From NCBI GenBank assembly GCA_023101885.1, contig JALPQD010000406.1, forward strand, positions 1,798,001 to 1,862,000: DNA of 64,000 nucleotides. The letters are read 5' to 3'. Below the pieces are notes generated by a model, which did no database searches, was not told the origin of the DNA, and worked only from the letters and a program-made list of their open reading frames with translations. The position numbers and the translations under genes were made by a program. This stretch comes from Typhlomys cinereus. Its lineage: Eukaryota > Chordata > Mammalia > Rodentia > Platacanthomyidae. Below, piece by piece: positions 1 through 12,487 of the stretch; position 1 is the first letter of the stretch, and each line of letters opens with the position of its first letter.

Positions 1-1715
1 GTCGATTCAATTTATTAGTTTACTTTGAAGCAGGATTATTTTTGTCAAATACCTGAAATCCTATCCTCTGTCCCACTGATAATATTACAAAATTCCTCCT
101 CTGAGAATATTATTCTATTCACCAGCTATGTTTGGCAAGTTCTGATCATAATATAAATTTCAAAATGAAATGTGCTTTTAGATACTTCATTCTTTAAAAA
201 CCCTTACTACCTCCAATAACCTTGAATTCTGTGCTACACAGCTGCAAGTTCAAGATGAAAATGTTCATCTTCATTTTTATGTACAGTGAAAAACTGTACT
301 TTACAGTAGATAAATATGTGCAATCATGTTTTCCCACTGAAATCTTTCTTAGATCTTCTGGATTAGGGGAAAAAATGAAGATACTTCAGAGGATCAGAAA
401 GTAATAGGCAACAAGAGGAAAATTGAATCATAGAAATAGAGTCACTATTCCTTTTGGAACATCACAGAGAAATAGGGTTTATATAAGCATAAGCTAAACG
501 GATGATTTTATGTCCCTCTGAGAATTTCTATGAAGCTAAACTCACAAAAGTCATACTTTACCAGCAAAGGCCTGATATATCTTCCACTAGGCATTTAGTC
601 ACTTTTCATAGAAATAGTCAGTGTTGCAAATGGTATTCTTAAGAAACTAAGCCACACCATTTATCCTCTGGAGGAAACAAATTTGGAGTGATGAATAATT
701 CAGAAAGTAACTTTTCTTTACTGACTCATTCTAATTTCATAGCAGTTCTACATCTCTGTATCCAGAGTACAAACTTAGGAATGAAAACTTTTCTTAGTTG
801 TTCCTGTGTAAAATTGATATACCATATGAGAGGATGGTCATGATGCTTTTATTCCTCAACGTCCCATAATAACATATGTGTGCATAATTAGCAAATATAC
901 AAATTGCACAAGTCAGCATGGTTTAACTTATTGGCCCTTTGATTTCACCTTAATTATGTATTCAACTATACATGTGATTCCCATGGTACACACCTACAAC
1001 ATATTAATGTGTATTTAAATAATTGTTAATATATACAGATACTGTAGACTTTAATTATTCCATGTTGTTTTCCTTTTAGCATTTAGATATCAATTTTTAG
1101 TTTGCTTTTTTTTCTGTTGATCTGCTCAGCAGTGAAACAGAAAAATCATTTTTATTATCAGTATTTATGATTAAGTAAATTTAGTGGCAGCTAAAATTGT
1201 ATGTAAACATGTATCACTTTATGCATGATGAATATGAGGGCAGAAACTACAACATAATATTCAAAGCTTTAGAAGTTAAATTGTATTGAAGAGTCTAACT
1301 ACAAATTCATGACATATTTCAGAATCATAATGCTTAGAAGTTTTCATTAAGCAATTCTACCAATATACTGAACAATGGATTAATCTCAATTTAAAACCTG
1401 TGGAACTTTTTACATCATTAATTTATAGTGCTGTTCATTATTAATTTAAATGATTATATAATTAAAATAAGAGTGAATTCCTTAAATTTCAGATGAAAAT
1501 GAGCAATTACACATGTGGTATAGAGAGATTACTAATCAATTAAAATATAAAACCATACTGTGACTTTAATAGGTACTTCAAATACATTATTTTGATTATG
1601 TTGTTTAATGTTTAGCTATATATTAAAGTGAGTGTGCAGATTTTGAGACACATCAAATGCTTTTTATATTAAATTTGTTTTCTTTTTACCATTTTCATGT
1701 GAATATGCTCAAGTA
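1..1715. other. AT-rich unique DNA, no gene seen
   Basis: Both strands are dense in stop codons and the longest open frame is about 60 codons without family resemblance. The only structure noted is the first copy of a direct repeat at 1188-1254. Confidence 0.7.
1188..1254 (+). repeat. Direct repeat, copy 1 (partner 2368-2434)
   Basis: A 67-nt stretch recurs 1,180 bp downstream in the same orientation with 63 of 67 positions identical by eye. It contains TGTATCACTTTATGCATGAT. Similarity continues weakly for about 20 nt downstream, and a gapped match is visible just upstream. It is not simple sequence and matches no repeat family that I recognise. Confidence 0.85.
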
Positions 1716-2057
1716 GCTTGTGAGCATGTACGCATGCATATTCACACGTGTGTAGACACATACCAAAGTGAGGGTGTGCCTGCATGTGTAATCATGTACA
1801 TGTGGAGGCCTGAGGTTGATACTAGGAACCATCTGTGGTTTCTTCTCTACATTTTTTTTTTTTTACGCAAGAATCTCTATTCAAACACAGAAAATAGGCC
1901 TAATCTGGTCATGGAATTTCTCAGTCTTCACTTTTGGAGGATGGAAATACAGCTGGGCTAAAATACCTACATATCTACATGACCATTTACATGGGATCTG
2001 AGTATCTAAAAATCAGTTCTTTTGCTTAATATGAATATGAGCCACCTCCCCAGTCCC
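1716..2057 (-). mobile_element. B4 SINE, diverged
   Basis: Read on the minus strand, this has the B4 layout: a tRNA-like head (the plus strand shows its complement as GAGCCACCTCCCCAGTCCC at the right end), a B1-like middle and a left end rich in alternating CA/GT. The B1-like part is degraded and carries an A-run, seen as a T-run at 1852-1864. Family assignment is from remembered consensus structure. Confidence 0.65.
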
Positions 2058-3006
2058 TATGGTGAATGGTTTTTGAAAAACTAAACTATAGTCTATTTAG
2101 ATTAGAAATTTGTCAATAATGAAATTGATATTAAAGTATTTAAGAGCATTTTGCATGTTAAGAAGAAAACAATAGATATATTAGTTTGTATTAATTTTCT
2201 ACAAATTTTAATGTGCAGAAATTATGTTTTTGATGAGTAAACCATTATATAATATGTAAAATAAAAGCAGGATATTGTGTTATATTCCATTTAATAACAA
2301 AACAGTAGATGAAATAAGTAAGCATGTATTTCAATTTTTACAAACTGCTAATAACAATATTTAATGACAGCTAAAATAGTATGCAAACATGTATCACTTT
2401 ATGCATGATGATTATGAGGGTAGAAACTACAACAAAAACACTTTTCAAAGTTCAGAATAAGTTTTTTCAAATAATTCATTTTTATATGTAAGCATTATTA
2501 AAAAATTTAAATAATGTTTCAATACATATCTTCATTTTAATTGCAAATAATATGTTTTCATCTTTTAGTAAAACAGAAGAATTATGGAAGAATATCCGAA
2601 ATTTTTCATGTCTCTACCCCTGTGAAATAATCCATTTCAAATAATCTAATTTTAAGTAGAACACATATAATGCCTCAAGATATTTATATCCCTTTCATCC
2701 CAGATCATAGGAAAGATTTGTTCTATCAACAAAAATTTTGTCTGGGAGTATTTTGCATGACTTTTCAAAAAACAAGTTTTCTATTATCTTTTTATGAACT
2801 TATCAAGTATATGAATTGTTGATCTTCGATGTATAAAAATATATCATATATACATAGCTCTCTACTTGGGAAAATACTTTCCAGACTGAAAAAGCAAGTG
2901 AAATTTAAACTTTATCTTTCAGAATCCATTCACTTGGAATAAACATTTCATTGCATAATTAAAATTAACATTTCCCATTAGGAGCATATATACATGAGAT
3001 AGTTAA
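2058..3006. other. AT-rich unique DNA
   Basis: No gene seen. It contains the second copy of the 67-nt direct repeat (2368-2434). Otherwise it is AT-rich sequence without long open frames. Confidence 0.6.
2368..2434 (+). repeat. Direct repeat, copy 2 (partner 1188-1254)
   Basis: Differs from copy 1 at four positions. The spacer between the two copies holds the B4 at 1716-2057, so the pair is not a simple tandem array. Confidence 0.85.
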
Positions 3007-3363
3007 CCCTGGGTGTCATTTTGACACATCTGGCATTAACCAAGATCAGCAGAGACCACACCTGGAAAGATCAGCTGAGACCACCTGAAGAGATTATCTG
3101 GATAATCAGCCTTAGATCCAATAAGAACCTCCCTAGATCTCATTGGAACCTCCCAGCAGTGGACTAGATAAAAAGAACTACAGAACAGAAGACAAACTCC
3201 TCTTACCTCTCACAGATGTTGGTGACTTAGTCTGTCTCCACTTTAGGTCAGTCAGCCATGCCACCTCTGCTGTTAAAGTCTGTTTCCTCCCTCTGGAACT
3301 GTAAGTTAACTAAATCTCCCTTTCTCCTTTAAGTTGTTTGACTTTGGGTGCTCTTTCACAACA
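3007..3363 (+). mobile_element. Possible solo LTR or non-autonomous DNA element
   Basis: A block richer in GC than its surroundings, flanked by identical 8-bp repeats ATAGTTAA (2999-3006 and 3364-3371). Inside are a TATA-like AGATAAAAAG near 3165 and a 3' portion (AACTGTAAGTTAACTAAATC onward) that resembles the polyadenylation end of rodent MaLR/ORR1-type LTRs as I remember them. The left end has an inverted repeat, GTGTCA-TTT-TGACAC, near 3014. An 8-bp duplication would fit a hAT-type transposon better than a MaLR LTR (5 bp), and TTAA at both borders would fit piggyBac, but no matching terminal inverted repeat is visible at the right end. The class is unresolved. Confidence 0.4.
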
Positions 3364-3371
3364 ATAGTTAA

Positions 3372-3971
3372 GAGTGAGTGTTATAATACATTATATTTCT
3401 AATTTCTCAGAAATGTAATCTATTTAAATATATTTACATCCCTTAAGTATACTTAGACAGTTTTGTTTTTCTTTGTTTACTTTAAGACACAGTATCAATA
3501 TGCATCCCAGTTCAGATTGATTTCAAATTTCCCATGTTCCTGTCTCAGAATTTCAGAGATGAATGTCAATGCTTGCCTAAATCTATTTCAAAACCACTTG
3601 CAATATGTAGAAGTCTTTATGAGGTAGCCAATGCTTTCAACAAATATGAATTTATTCTAATTGCTTTCCAGTGGTAGATGGAATAATTGGTTTTAGTTTA
3701 CATTCATCTGCTAAAGGAATATGCATATAGTAAAATATCAAAAAATGTTCCAAAATGTCCAAACACCCAGTCAAATACAAGCTTATAAAATTGGAGTATT
3801 AACTCAAAAATTTTGTAGAGTTTAGTTAATGTTCTTTATTTATATATACTTATACATTTATGTGAAATATATTATGTGTAATAAACACATTTTTATATTT
3901 TTATATATTTATGTGCAAAATAGCAGCTTGCAGTTAGCTTAAAATTACTCATTAAAAGACAATTCTCTTCC
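3372..3971. other. AT-rich unique DNA
   Basis: No gene or recognisable repeat seen. There is a TA-rich stretch at about 3840-3915. Confidence 0.6.
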
Positions 3972-4302
3972 TGTGAGTGCATGTGTACATCTCTGTGCAT
4001 GCCTATGTGTGTGCGCGTGTGTGTGTTGTATGTGTACATAGTGTATATGCGTATACCTATGCATGCCTCCAGACTAGAAAGGGATTCTGTGTGTCATTCA
4101 CTGTCATTCTGTGCTTATTCCCTTGAGACAGGGTCTTTCAGTGCACTTGACTGGCTGCAGACCAGAGAACCTCAGGGAACCTTCGTCTTTGCCATCCACA
4201 GCCCTGGGGCTACAGCCACCCTGGATTTCATGATGGATGTGCTGGGATCCAAACCCTGGGTTTCAATCAAGCCTTTCTAGGGGGTGAACTTACCCACTCA
4301 GG
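3972..4302 (-). mobile_element. B4 SINE
   Basis: The minus-strand copy reads on the plus strand as a GT-rich left end (about 3975-4060), the inverted B1-like block with TTGAGACAGGGTCTTTCAG at 4121-4139, then GTGCTGGGATCCAAACCCTG and a right end TTACCCACTCAG that is the inverted tRNA-like head. This is the B4 order (tRNA-like head fused to a B1-like body). A T-rich run follows. The 99-codon open frame across it (3981-4280) is a chance frame through the repeat. Confidence 0.8.
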
Positions 4303-6732
4303 CATTTCTTTTCTTTCCTTTTCTTTTTTTTTCCAAACAGAAGTTTACCATCTGTAGAAAGTTACACCATTTATTTGTAACTACAAGTTGAAAATACCGG
4401 CTAACTTTTATTTGAATAAAATAACCTATATCCATACATTTTATTAAATGTATGTTTATAAAGCTTGAAACAATGACATTTTTATTAATGTGAAAGAGAA
4501 AATGATTCCAGAGTATTCTTATTTCACTGAGGCTAATAATGAATGAGCTAATGGAACAAATCAAATTTCTTTGATTTCTTTGGAAATTTCATCCATTTTC
4601 TTACCATACTGAATTAATCATTAAGTCTAGTTGTAAAGTCTCATATGAATTTGCAATTGTACTAAACTACAAGGACAAAGTAACTTTCTGAAAAAGCATA
4701 ACAGTAGCTATTTTGTAATATCTGTTGAGCTTTATCAAAATTTCCAAAGGAAAAATGCATTTCAAAGCAAAGTAAAAAAGATGAAACTCTATTTTTCTCA
4801 CACATTACTGCAACTATGACACATGAACACAGTGACTCAGAAATCTGGCTGGCAGACAAGGTTCTGGATGCAATTCATAATGGCAGAAGCATCTTCAAAG
4901 GACAAGTCACCACTGGAGAAATCATTGCCACTAAAACATCATAATTTTTTCTATATTGATTTTGGTTAATCATTTAGTCAAGTTTTAATTTAGTAAGTTA
5001 AAAAATACCAAAGGGACAAACATTTTATGTATAAAATAATTTTTTACTAAACTAAAACTTGAGATTCCCTAAGGAGTTAAATAAAACCATCCAAAGGATG
5101 ATAATATCAAACATAACATGCACATTTTTAATATTTAAAAAATATTAAGAACCAGTGAACATATTTGAGGATTTATATTGAGTTTGAGTCCACTTATTTC
5201 TTGGAAAGAACTGCAAAATAGTTTAACATTGATAAAGGAAAGGAAAAAATATTAGTATAATATGTAATGTTTACAGTATGGTTACCCTGCAAAATTATTT
5301 GAAAACCTGAATATGATGCTTTTTCAGATACTGGTTTTTGTGGTGTGTGCAGATTCATCTTCATCACAATCAAGATCTAGGATGAAGCTCAATTTCATTC
5401 ATTTTTTTTGGAAAAGAAGTTAATAAAATATATGTCTGGAGATCAGGCAAATGTAAGACAGTATCTCAATTCCGACAGTATCAGCTATGAGTACTTCAAT
5501 AAATTGTTTACTTAATAATTATGTCTCTCATCTCTCACTCTCTTACTTTCTCTGTATATGAATCTATATATGTATATATTTGTGTGTACATGCATGTATA
5601 TATTGCTAGGAATGTATTACTTTCTGCTAATATATATTTTACAAATTACTGTGCTCACACAAGGAATTATGTCCATGAATATGATATTCTCAGATAATAA
5701 AATAAAATATCAGAATTATGAAAAAGTGATACAAAATTAGAGATTGAATGGGAATAAAATATTTGTAAGATGAGAAACTTGAGATTTCTTTGAGAGGAAT
5801 TAAATTGTAGGCAGAATGAATAACAAAAATGGCTAAGAAATTGACAATATGCTGTATTTATCCTCTGCAAAAATATCCTGGCCTTAGCCAAAGAACATGG
5901 GGCCTCTATTTTACCTGACAGAAGGAACTTTACAAATGTGATGAAAGATCCAGAGATGAGTAAATTTAGCTGAATTATATCTGTTTATAATCATCTAAGA
6001 GAGTGAAATATGGAAACACTCTGAGATTTTGACTCAAAGGACATGAAGGGAAGGGTTGTACTCATGTAAATATGCCTCACAATCAAAGGAGGTAAAGAAC
6101 AAGAAAGAAAGCAAATAATGAGGTTTATCCTTAGAATAGCTGCAGTAATCCACAAAAGATGTTAACCTGAAGAACAATGAGTCTAGTTTTGAACTTCTAG
6201 CTTTCTATGTCTCTAGCCATTTAAAGTGGTAACTGGATACTACCTCACAAGAAAAGCTCAGAAATCTTGTGGAGGTAGCAGATACTGAATTATCCAAGGC
6301 ATAACAGATATTATTATTAAAAGAGTAGTTTTTAGGAACATACACTAGAACCAGAAAAAATAGATGCAGGTGAACTGGATTTGCATAATGGTAGTGTTGA
6401 AATGAGGGAAAATTAAAAGCTTGAGCTTCACTTCCCATTGTTTTAGAAGGATATGCTAATGGTTTAGACATGTAGAGTAGAAGAAAATCATCAACAACAG
6501 TAACTAACCACTCATGAGAGGACGCACTTTACACAGACACTGATAATGAGGGATCGAAGTCTATATTTGGACCATGTTCAGTTTCAAATATTGGTTTTGT
6601 TGTAATGAATTACTGTATAACAGACTCATTTAAAGTGAATATTCAAGGTCAGTAAGTATGATGTCCTATTCATCCACTATCCCTGTGGAATGGTGGCAGG
6701 TTCATCACTCACAGCAAAAGGTAACAAGACTT
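4303..6732. other. AT-rich unique DNA
   Basis: No gene seen. A degenerate microsatellite-like stretch (CT-rich, then TATA/TGTA-rich) lies at about 5520-5605. The open frames here are under 90 codons and AT-biased. Confidence 0.6.
6716..6732 (+). repeat. Target-site duplication, left
   Basis: AAAAGGTAACAAGACTT is repeated exactly at 7024-7040, bracketing the SINE between them. A perfect 17-bp duplication indicates a recent L1-mediated insertion. Confidence 0.95.
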
Positions 6733-7023
6733 GGGCTGGAGAGGTGGCTCAGGGGTTAAGCCTCCGCCTTGCAGGCGGAAGGTCCTGAGTTCGGATCTCA
6801 GATCCCACGTATAGACGCCAGGCGGAAGCGGGGGCGGCCTGCGCTTCTGGTCCTGGTAGGGCGGAGCCTGTGAATCCCGGGGCAAGAAGGAGGTGGAGGC
6901 GTCCATAGTGGTTCACGAATTCGTCCGTGGTTCTACACATACACACACACACACAGACACACGCGTGCACGCACATACACACAGTTGAATAAATAATAAT
7001 AATAATAATAAAATTTAAAAAAA
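6733..7023 (+). mobile_element. Young tRNA-derived SINE, copy A
   Basis: The head GGGCTGGAGAGGTGGCTCAG carries a Pol III A box (TGGCTCAGGGG), and a B box follows at about 6785-6797 (GAGTTCGGATC). The body of about 150 bp is GC-rich and contains GGTCCTGGTAGGGCGGAGCC. The tail runs (CA)n, GAATAAATAATAATAATAAT and an A-run. The head is B2-like, but the body is unlike mouse B2, and the element (about 290 bp) is longer than B2. It has a perfect 17-bp target-site duplication. Similar copies lie at 12488, 30125 and 45391. Confidence 0.9.
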
Positions 7024-7040
7024 AAAAGGTAACAAGACTT

Positions 7041-7479
7041 CCCAAGGGATTACATTTATTCTTAAAATATCTTTATTAAATAAGTTAATGCTGATTTTTA
7101 AAGCAATTGTGACAATATAAAAATAATTATTTTGTTCAGTTTCTTTAAAAATATTCAGTAACAATAAAAATCAAGTGATCCTCTGAATGAAAATCAAAAA
7201 AAAAAAAACCTGAGAAAGTTAAAAAAAAAAAAAAAAAACAGCAGAAAACAATGTTTAAAACAGCAAAGATGGCCATAAATAGTGTGGGATAATGTGAGGA
7301 TTCACAAAAATAACTTAAAACAAATCCCACAGCATTATGAGGCAAATGAGGGTCCTGTACTGGATTTGAAATTCTCCTTAGTAGTGAATTTTATACTAAA
7401 AGACAATGAATTGCTGAATTCCACTAATGTCCATTTCAAGGTAGTGACACAAACATGATACTATTAAAACTAAAATTCT
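7041..7479. other. AT-rich DNA with A-runs
   Basis: No gene seen. Two poly(A) runs lie at about 7198-7208 and 7221-7239. No SINE head is recognisable directly before them. Confidence 0.6.
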
Positions 7480-7642
7480 GGGGTCTAGAAGACAGTTCAG
7501 CATGTAAATATTCGTGCTGCCCAACCCACAACCTGAGTCCAATCCCTTAAACCCAAATGGTGGAAGAAGATAGCAACTTCACCTGTACGCCAAAGTGTGC
7601 ACCTGGGTATATGGGCACGCACAAACAAATAACCAAATAAGC
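7480..7642 (+). mobile_element. B2/B3-like tRNA-derived SINE, diverged
   Basis: The order is a GGTCTAGAAGACAGTTCAGC head, an ACCTGAGTCCAATCCC B-box region, AAATGGTGGAAGAAGATAGC, a GCACGC/ACAAAC-rich part and an A-rich tail with AATAAGC. This matches the layout of older rodent tRNA SINEs. The exact subfamily is uncertain. Confidence 0.6.
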
Positions 7643-10600
7643 ATAAAAAAGCAAAAATCAACAGAACTCCTAAAACAAACCAAAGACTACAACATATCTG
7701 ATAATAGAATCAACTACTTATTTTTACTTCCAATTATCAAAATACATTATTTTTCTAACGTTAAGTATGTATTTTTAATTATATGACTTTCAGGGCAAAA
7801 ACATGGACATACTGCAAATCATAAATCATCCACTAAAAGCACTGTTTTTTTTAAAATTGTATCAGATAGTACACAATGCTTCAGAGCAGTAGAACAAAGC
7901 TAAAGTAATTTAAATGCTCATAAATCACTGACATGTCTTAGCAGAAAATTAATATGATATATTAAAAAAAGATGAACAGTGTGGGGAGTCAAGGAGAAGT
8001 TATAGAATAACAGAATCCCTTTTAAAAGGAATATGAAAAACAATTTAGGAAGTAAAAAAATAAAGCAACTTCTGTTATCTTATATAAGCAATATAAAAGG
8101 TAAATCTCTAACCACATCCACATTCCAAAAGGATACTGATCTCAGTGTAAAGGAAGTACGAATAATAGGATGAAATATTATGGAAATAATCCAGATGAAA
8201 AGGTTACATACCATAAGATTCCACTTCTATAATATCTAGAAAAGGAACAAATCTGAAGACCAAATAAATTCAGTGGTTACCATGGGCTGGAGTAAAACTA
8301 GAAATAAGGTCGACCACAAAGGGAAAGGAGGAAAGTATTAGGGCTAATGGATATTTTTTTCATAGCTTTAGTTGTAGTTACATAACTGCCCGTTTTTCAA
8401 ATCCATAAAATGTACACTCAAAAGGATGTTTTTATATTCAGATTATAATTTAATTAACCCAATTTTTAAAAATGAAATGAAAAGCTATGCCTATTTTTAA
8501 CTTATCAAATCTTTATTCAGAAATCCAAAGTTTATATTCAAAAATAACTCCTAAGGCAAATACACAAAAATTATATAAAAGAAAGGAAAATAGTTCCTAC
8601 ATTGTTGCCATTGATTTAGAGTTTACAAGAAGAAAGCCACACAAAGATGCAATAAATTGGACTAGCCACACTACGAATTTTCAAACCCCTCAATAAAACC
8701 TCAATGTAAACAAACCCAGACCAGGTACGTCCACCTAAACAGAAAAATACTCAATATGAACTTTACTTCTCAGCATGTAACAAAGCATACTTAACATGTA
8801 ATTTTAACAATACTGGTAGGAATCCACATGTGAATAGAAAAATGCCAATCTTAATTACCATTGGACAAACATCTTCAGCCTTCTGTCTGAATTCTGTCCA
8901 CTTGAAAAGTCTAGAGCTATTTCTTCAATTCCATTGGTTTGTAATTAATTCACTTTCATTCTTGAATGTGCCAAGAAGAAAATCCACACGATTGATTTTT
9001 ATAAATAAACTTCATAATACAGACCTTAAAGTTAATAAATGTATTCTAAATAAAACTACACAAGTGAACAAAAATATTAGCATGCTGTGGATTCATCAGT
9101 GATTGCCATATGTCTTCTTTAAGGTCTTCTTTATATTTAAATTATAGAGAAAATAATGATCTTGTGTAATGAATTGGGATATAGTGAATATTTCTACTAA
9201 TAGCTTCAGACATAATTGTACACATCCTTAGATTAAAACTGCTGGTACTTCTGTAAGCCTCAAAACTGAAAAATGTATGTATATCAGTCTCTGCAGTGTT
9301 AGGATATAAACCAACTAAGAGTATTTTCATAGAAAGGTGATTGTTTTTAACAATTAAATATGAATCATTTTAATTTTATAAAAATCTGTCAAGAGTTGGG
9401 CAATAATTATGTATTTTGGTTTTAGATATTATATATATTTTAATTTTCAGATTTTTAAATTACATTTCTTACAAATTTTATGCCTTTTACAAATATGCTA
9501 AAGTAAATATAATGATAGAACAGAGGTGGCAAGTATTATACAATAATTTACAGTAGGTCAGTTCACAAAGCTACATGTTCATACCATAGTTCCTGACAAA
9601 CAAACTCAAGTCGGCTAAAGAAGATGACAAGTTAAACAAACTCAAATGTCCTTACAGAAAGAAGCACTCCACCACTGGGAGTATTAATTCTGTTTTTCTT
9701 ACAGATCTATAATACATACTACATTGTTGACCTTTTATTATCAATCCTATTCGTCAACTGTGTCTTCTGCCTTTCAAAATTTGAACAATGACATCTTTCT
9801 AAATACTCTTTGTAATGGTTTCAGACATGAGGTGTGACTTCTGAATATCAATCTTTCTGAGAAATTAAGTTGCCCTGATCATGTATTGTTTATCTTGTCA
9901 AGATAATGAGTTTTTATAAGGAAATTCCAACATGAGCTGACTGTGTCAAGCACCCTAACTCTCTTCTGTCCTCTTTTAACAGACTTAAAAAAATGATGTC
10001 TGAGGCCAGAAGATAAAACAGAAATGTACAGAAGTAGAACCCAATTGTCACAGTGATGTTTTATCAAAGCTCAGGACATTTAAAGAGAGCTACACATTAA
10101 TCTCCAGTTAGCCCTTGTTTGATTTTTGTAAATGGAAATTCATTTGGGTACCAAGTTGAAACAGAGACTGAGAAATGAGCTTGAACATTAAAATGTGCCC
10201 ATATAACTAGCTAGAGTGAGTCACAGGCTTTTAACCAAAGATTTATCACATGAAATATCATGTGAGATACTTGGATTGTGTGGGTGGGAAATTTACAGGT
10301 GGATTTTTACATCAGTATGAGATCATGACCCTGGACATCTGGGACAGCAAGACTATGAGAACTTGACACGTGGCAGGCAAATAATTAATTTAAAATTTCA
10401 GAAAGAAAATTAAACTTAAAATTAGGAACTTATTCCTGATAAGCCACTTTATATTTTAGATCATAGAGAATGTGGGAGGAAACTTTAAATGCACCTTGTT
10501 CATTTGTATATAACTGAGTATGTATTGAAATCAGACCAAAATGTGGGGGTTAAATCTAATTTTCACAGTTAAATGATGATAGTAACAGATAAATAATATG

Positions 10601-11167
10601 AATAAAGTTAGACAAAGAGAAACATAATCTCACACAATACAAAATAAATTCTGCAAAGATTCTAAATAACAATTCTATTTTAGAACCATTTCTAAGAATA
10701 CTAGAACTAAAAACAATCTGAAAACCAGTTAAGAGCTGAAATATTATCAGGATTGCCTTGGGTTAAATGTGGTATTCGATATACCTAGAAGAAGTTTAAA
10801 TTTCTAACACTGCATTTTCTCAAAAATTCAATCATTCACAATTACTAATATATTCCAGGCACTTACATAAAACCAAATCTGAATAAATATTTTCCATGCA
10901 ATTATATATTTGGATAGTAATTGTAAACCATGGATATATTTAATAGATATATTCATTAGTCAATTTCTCTGTGCCTTTTTTGACATATGGTAATTTTATT
11001 GTAGATTCCATTCTTTTCATTTATTTTTACCAAATATCTAATAAATAATGCAAAATGTATACTTCCGTATTATTGGATATTAAAACAGTTGTTAAAATGG
11101 AACTCAGAAATTTTTGACAACTACCTCAAATGAGTAGGTAAGTAAATGTTCTCCTGTTCCTGGGACT
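7643..11167. other. AT-rich unique DNA, no gene seen
   Basis: About 3.5 kb without recognisable repeats or coding frames. The longest open frame, 8830-9102 (90 codons), is AT-biased with no family resemblance and no splice or promoter context that I can support. Confidence 0.6.
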
Positions 11168-11290
11168 CTGCAGCTGTGCATACTCACCCTCACCAACTGC
11201 AGCTGTGCATACCCACCCCCTCACACACTGCAGGCGTGCATACCCACCTCCTCACACACTGCAGCTGTGCATACCCACCCCCTCACACGC
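11168..11290 (+). repeat. Minisatellite, about 4 units of 29-31 bp
   Basis: Units begin CTGCAGCTGTGCATAC at 11168, 11197, 11228 (variant CTGCAGGCGTGCATAC) and 11259, each followed by a CACCCCCTCACACA-type segment. The unit carries a CAGCTG E-box-like hexamer in three of four copies. The 104-codon frame at 11146-11460 arises from this repeat. Confidence 0.9.
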
Positions 11291-12487
11291 AGAGCAGTGC
11301 TTTTACTTACATGTCTCCTGATTCCTCCATTCTATTTGCCATAATATTCCCTAAATTACTTTCATGCAAAGTTTCCAATATTGTTTCTCTTTTTTCATGT
11401 CGTCAAAGAATTTTTGTCTCATCTTCACTTTCTGCATCTGTGTCTTTGCTCCTACTTTGAATCTCACCCTGTGTTCTGGCACTTGCAGCCTTATCTGTCT
11501 CTCCCCTTCCAAATCCTCACTCTAATGCCATCTATATACTTGAAAAGAGGCTTGTGTGGAAAGATAGGGAATATATCCCAAATCCCATCCTTCCTCCCAC
11601 CAAAGCTAAAACAACGCTCTTCTCTACAGCCCTAAATGAGACTTTTCAGTGCTCATCCCTTCAGCTTCTATCATTTGCATATAGTTCTATCAAAGTGATT
11701 TCTGCTTGTTACTAATCTGAATTTCCAACTCCTCCAGAACATCTTGTCTGATCCTCTCTTCACAAAAGGCAGAGGGCAGAGCAGACTATCTGCCTCCACA
11801 GTTTAATTTCCCTTGTGGTGGACATCACCTTCTGTTTTCTTCTGTCCCTGAATGTTTGTCTTTCCTTGTTAGAGAGTACACCATTTATGTTCATTCTGTT
11901 TCTCTCACTATTGGAAGGTTATTATCACTTGGGCAAGTGACTGCTGTAATATTGTTAGCAGGTGAAATACTGAATCAGTAGTACTTTTTATAATTATTAC
12001 TATTTCTGAAGCTTTATATTAACTTCATTAATTCTGCAAACAAAAATAATTTTACAGAGAAGTGCTATATGGGTATCTAGCTACTAATGTTCAGATTAAA
12101 ACTACAAAAGATAACATAGAACATTTTCTAATTTTGTAATTCCAACAAATTAATTGTGCTGTAGGAGAGTAGGGATTGCACATGATCAGTGATAGAAATG
12201 ACTTGTTTGTGACTTGCAATATTTTGTGTTCCCATGTAACTGGCCTGCTGCTTAATATTTGTCCCTTGGGAAAAGACAGCACCATTCACATAATGAAAAT
12301 TCAGGTCTTAGAACTGGTTTCTTATAACAACATTGCTTTCCTAGATTGTTTCCTCACATTCATTTGAAGTTTTTCCCTAAATAAAATTTTCATGCTCTCA
12401 ATAATCATTCTGCTTGGGGGCATATAAGTGTGAATGAATTATATGAATAAATAACCGAATTTAAACATTTTGATACTTACTAATTTA
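11291..12487. other. Pyrimidine-biased DNA, possible old LINE-2-like remnant, then AT-rich DNA
   Basis: From about 11300 to 11930 the plus strand is C/T-rich with phrases such as CCAACTCCTCCAGAACATC that loosely recall an inverted LINE-2 3' end. The match is too weak to assert. The rest is AT-rich with no gene. Confidence 0.3.

Noticed and set aside
3981..4280. 99-codon open frame
   Set aside because: Runs through a minus-strand B4. Composition and borders are explained by the repeat.
6733..6810. Possible functional tRNA gene at the SINE head
   Set aside because: A and B boxes are present but the sequence does not close a cloverleaf that I can support, and it is repeated with a SINE body and target-site duplication.
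6709..7045. Antisense open frames of 65-109 codons with similar peptides at 6709-7045, 12480-12809, 30183-30386, 45388-45809 and 62338-62649
   Set aside because: The recurring peptide is the minus-strand translation of the SINE body. The frames share the SINE borders and (CA)n, so this is repeat-derived and not a gene family.
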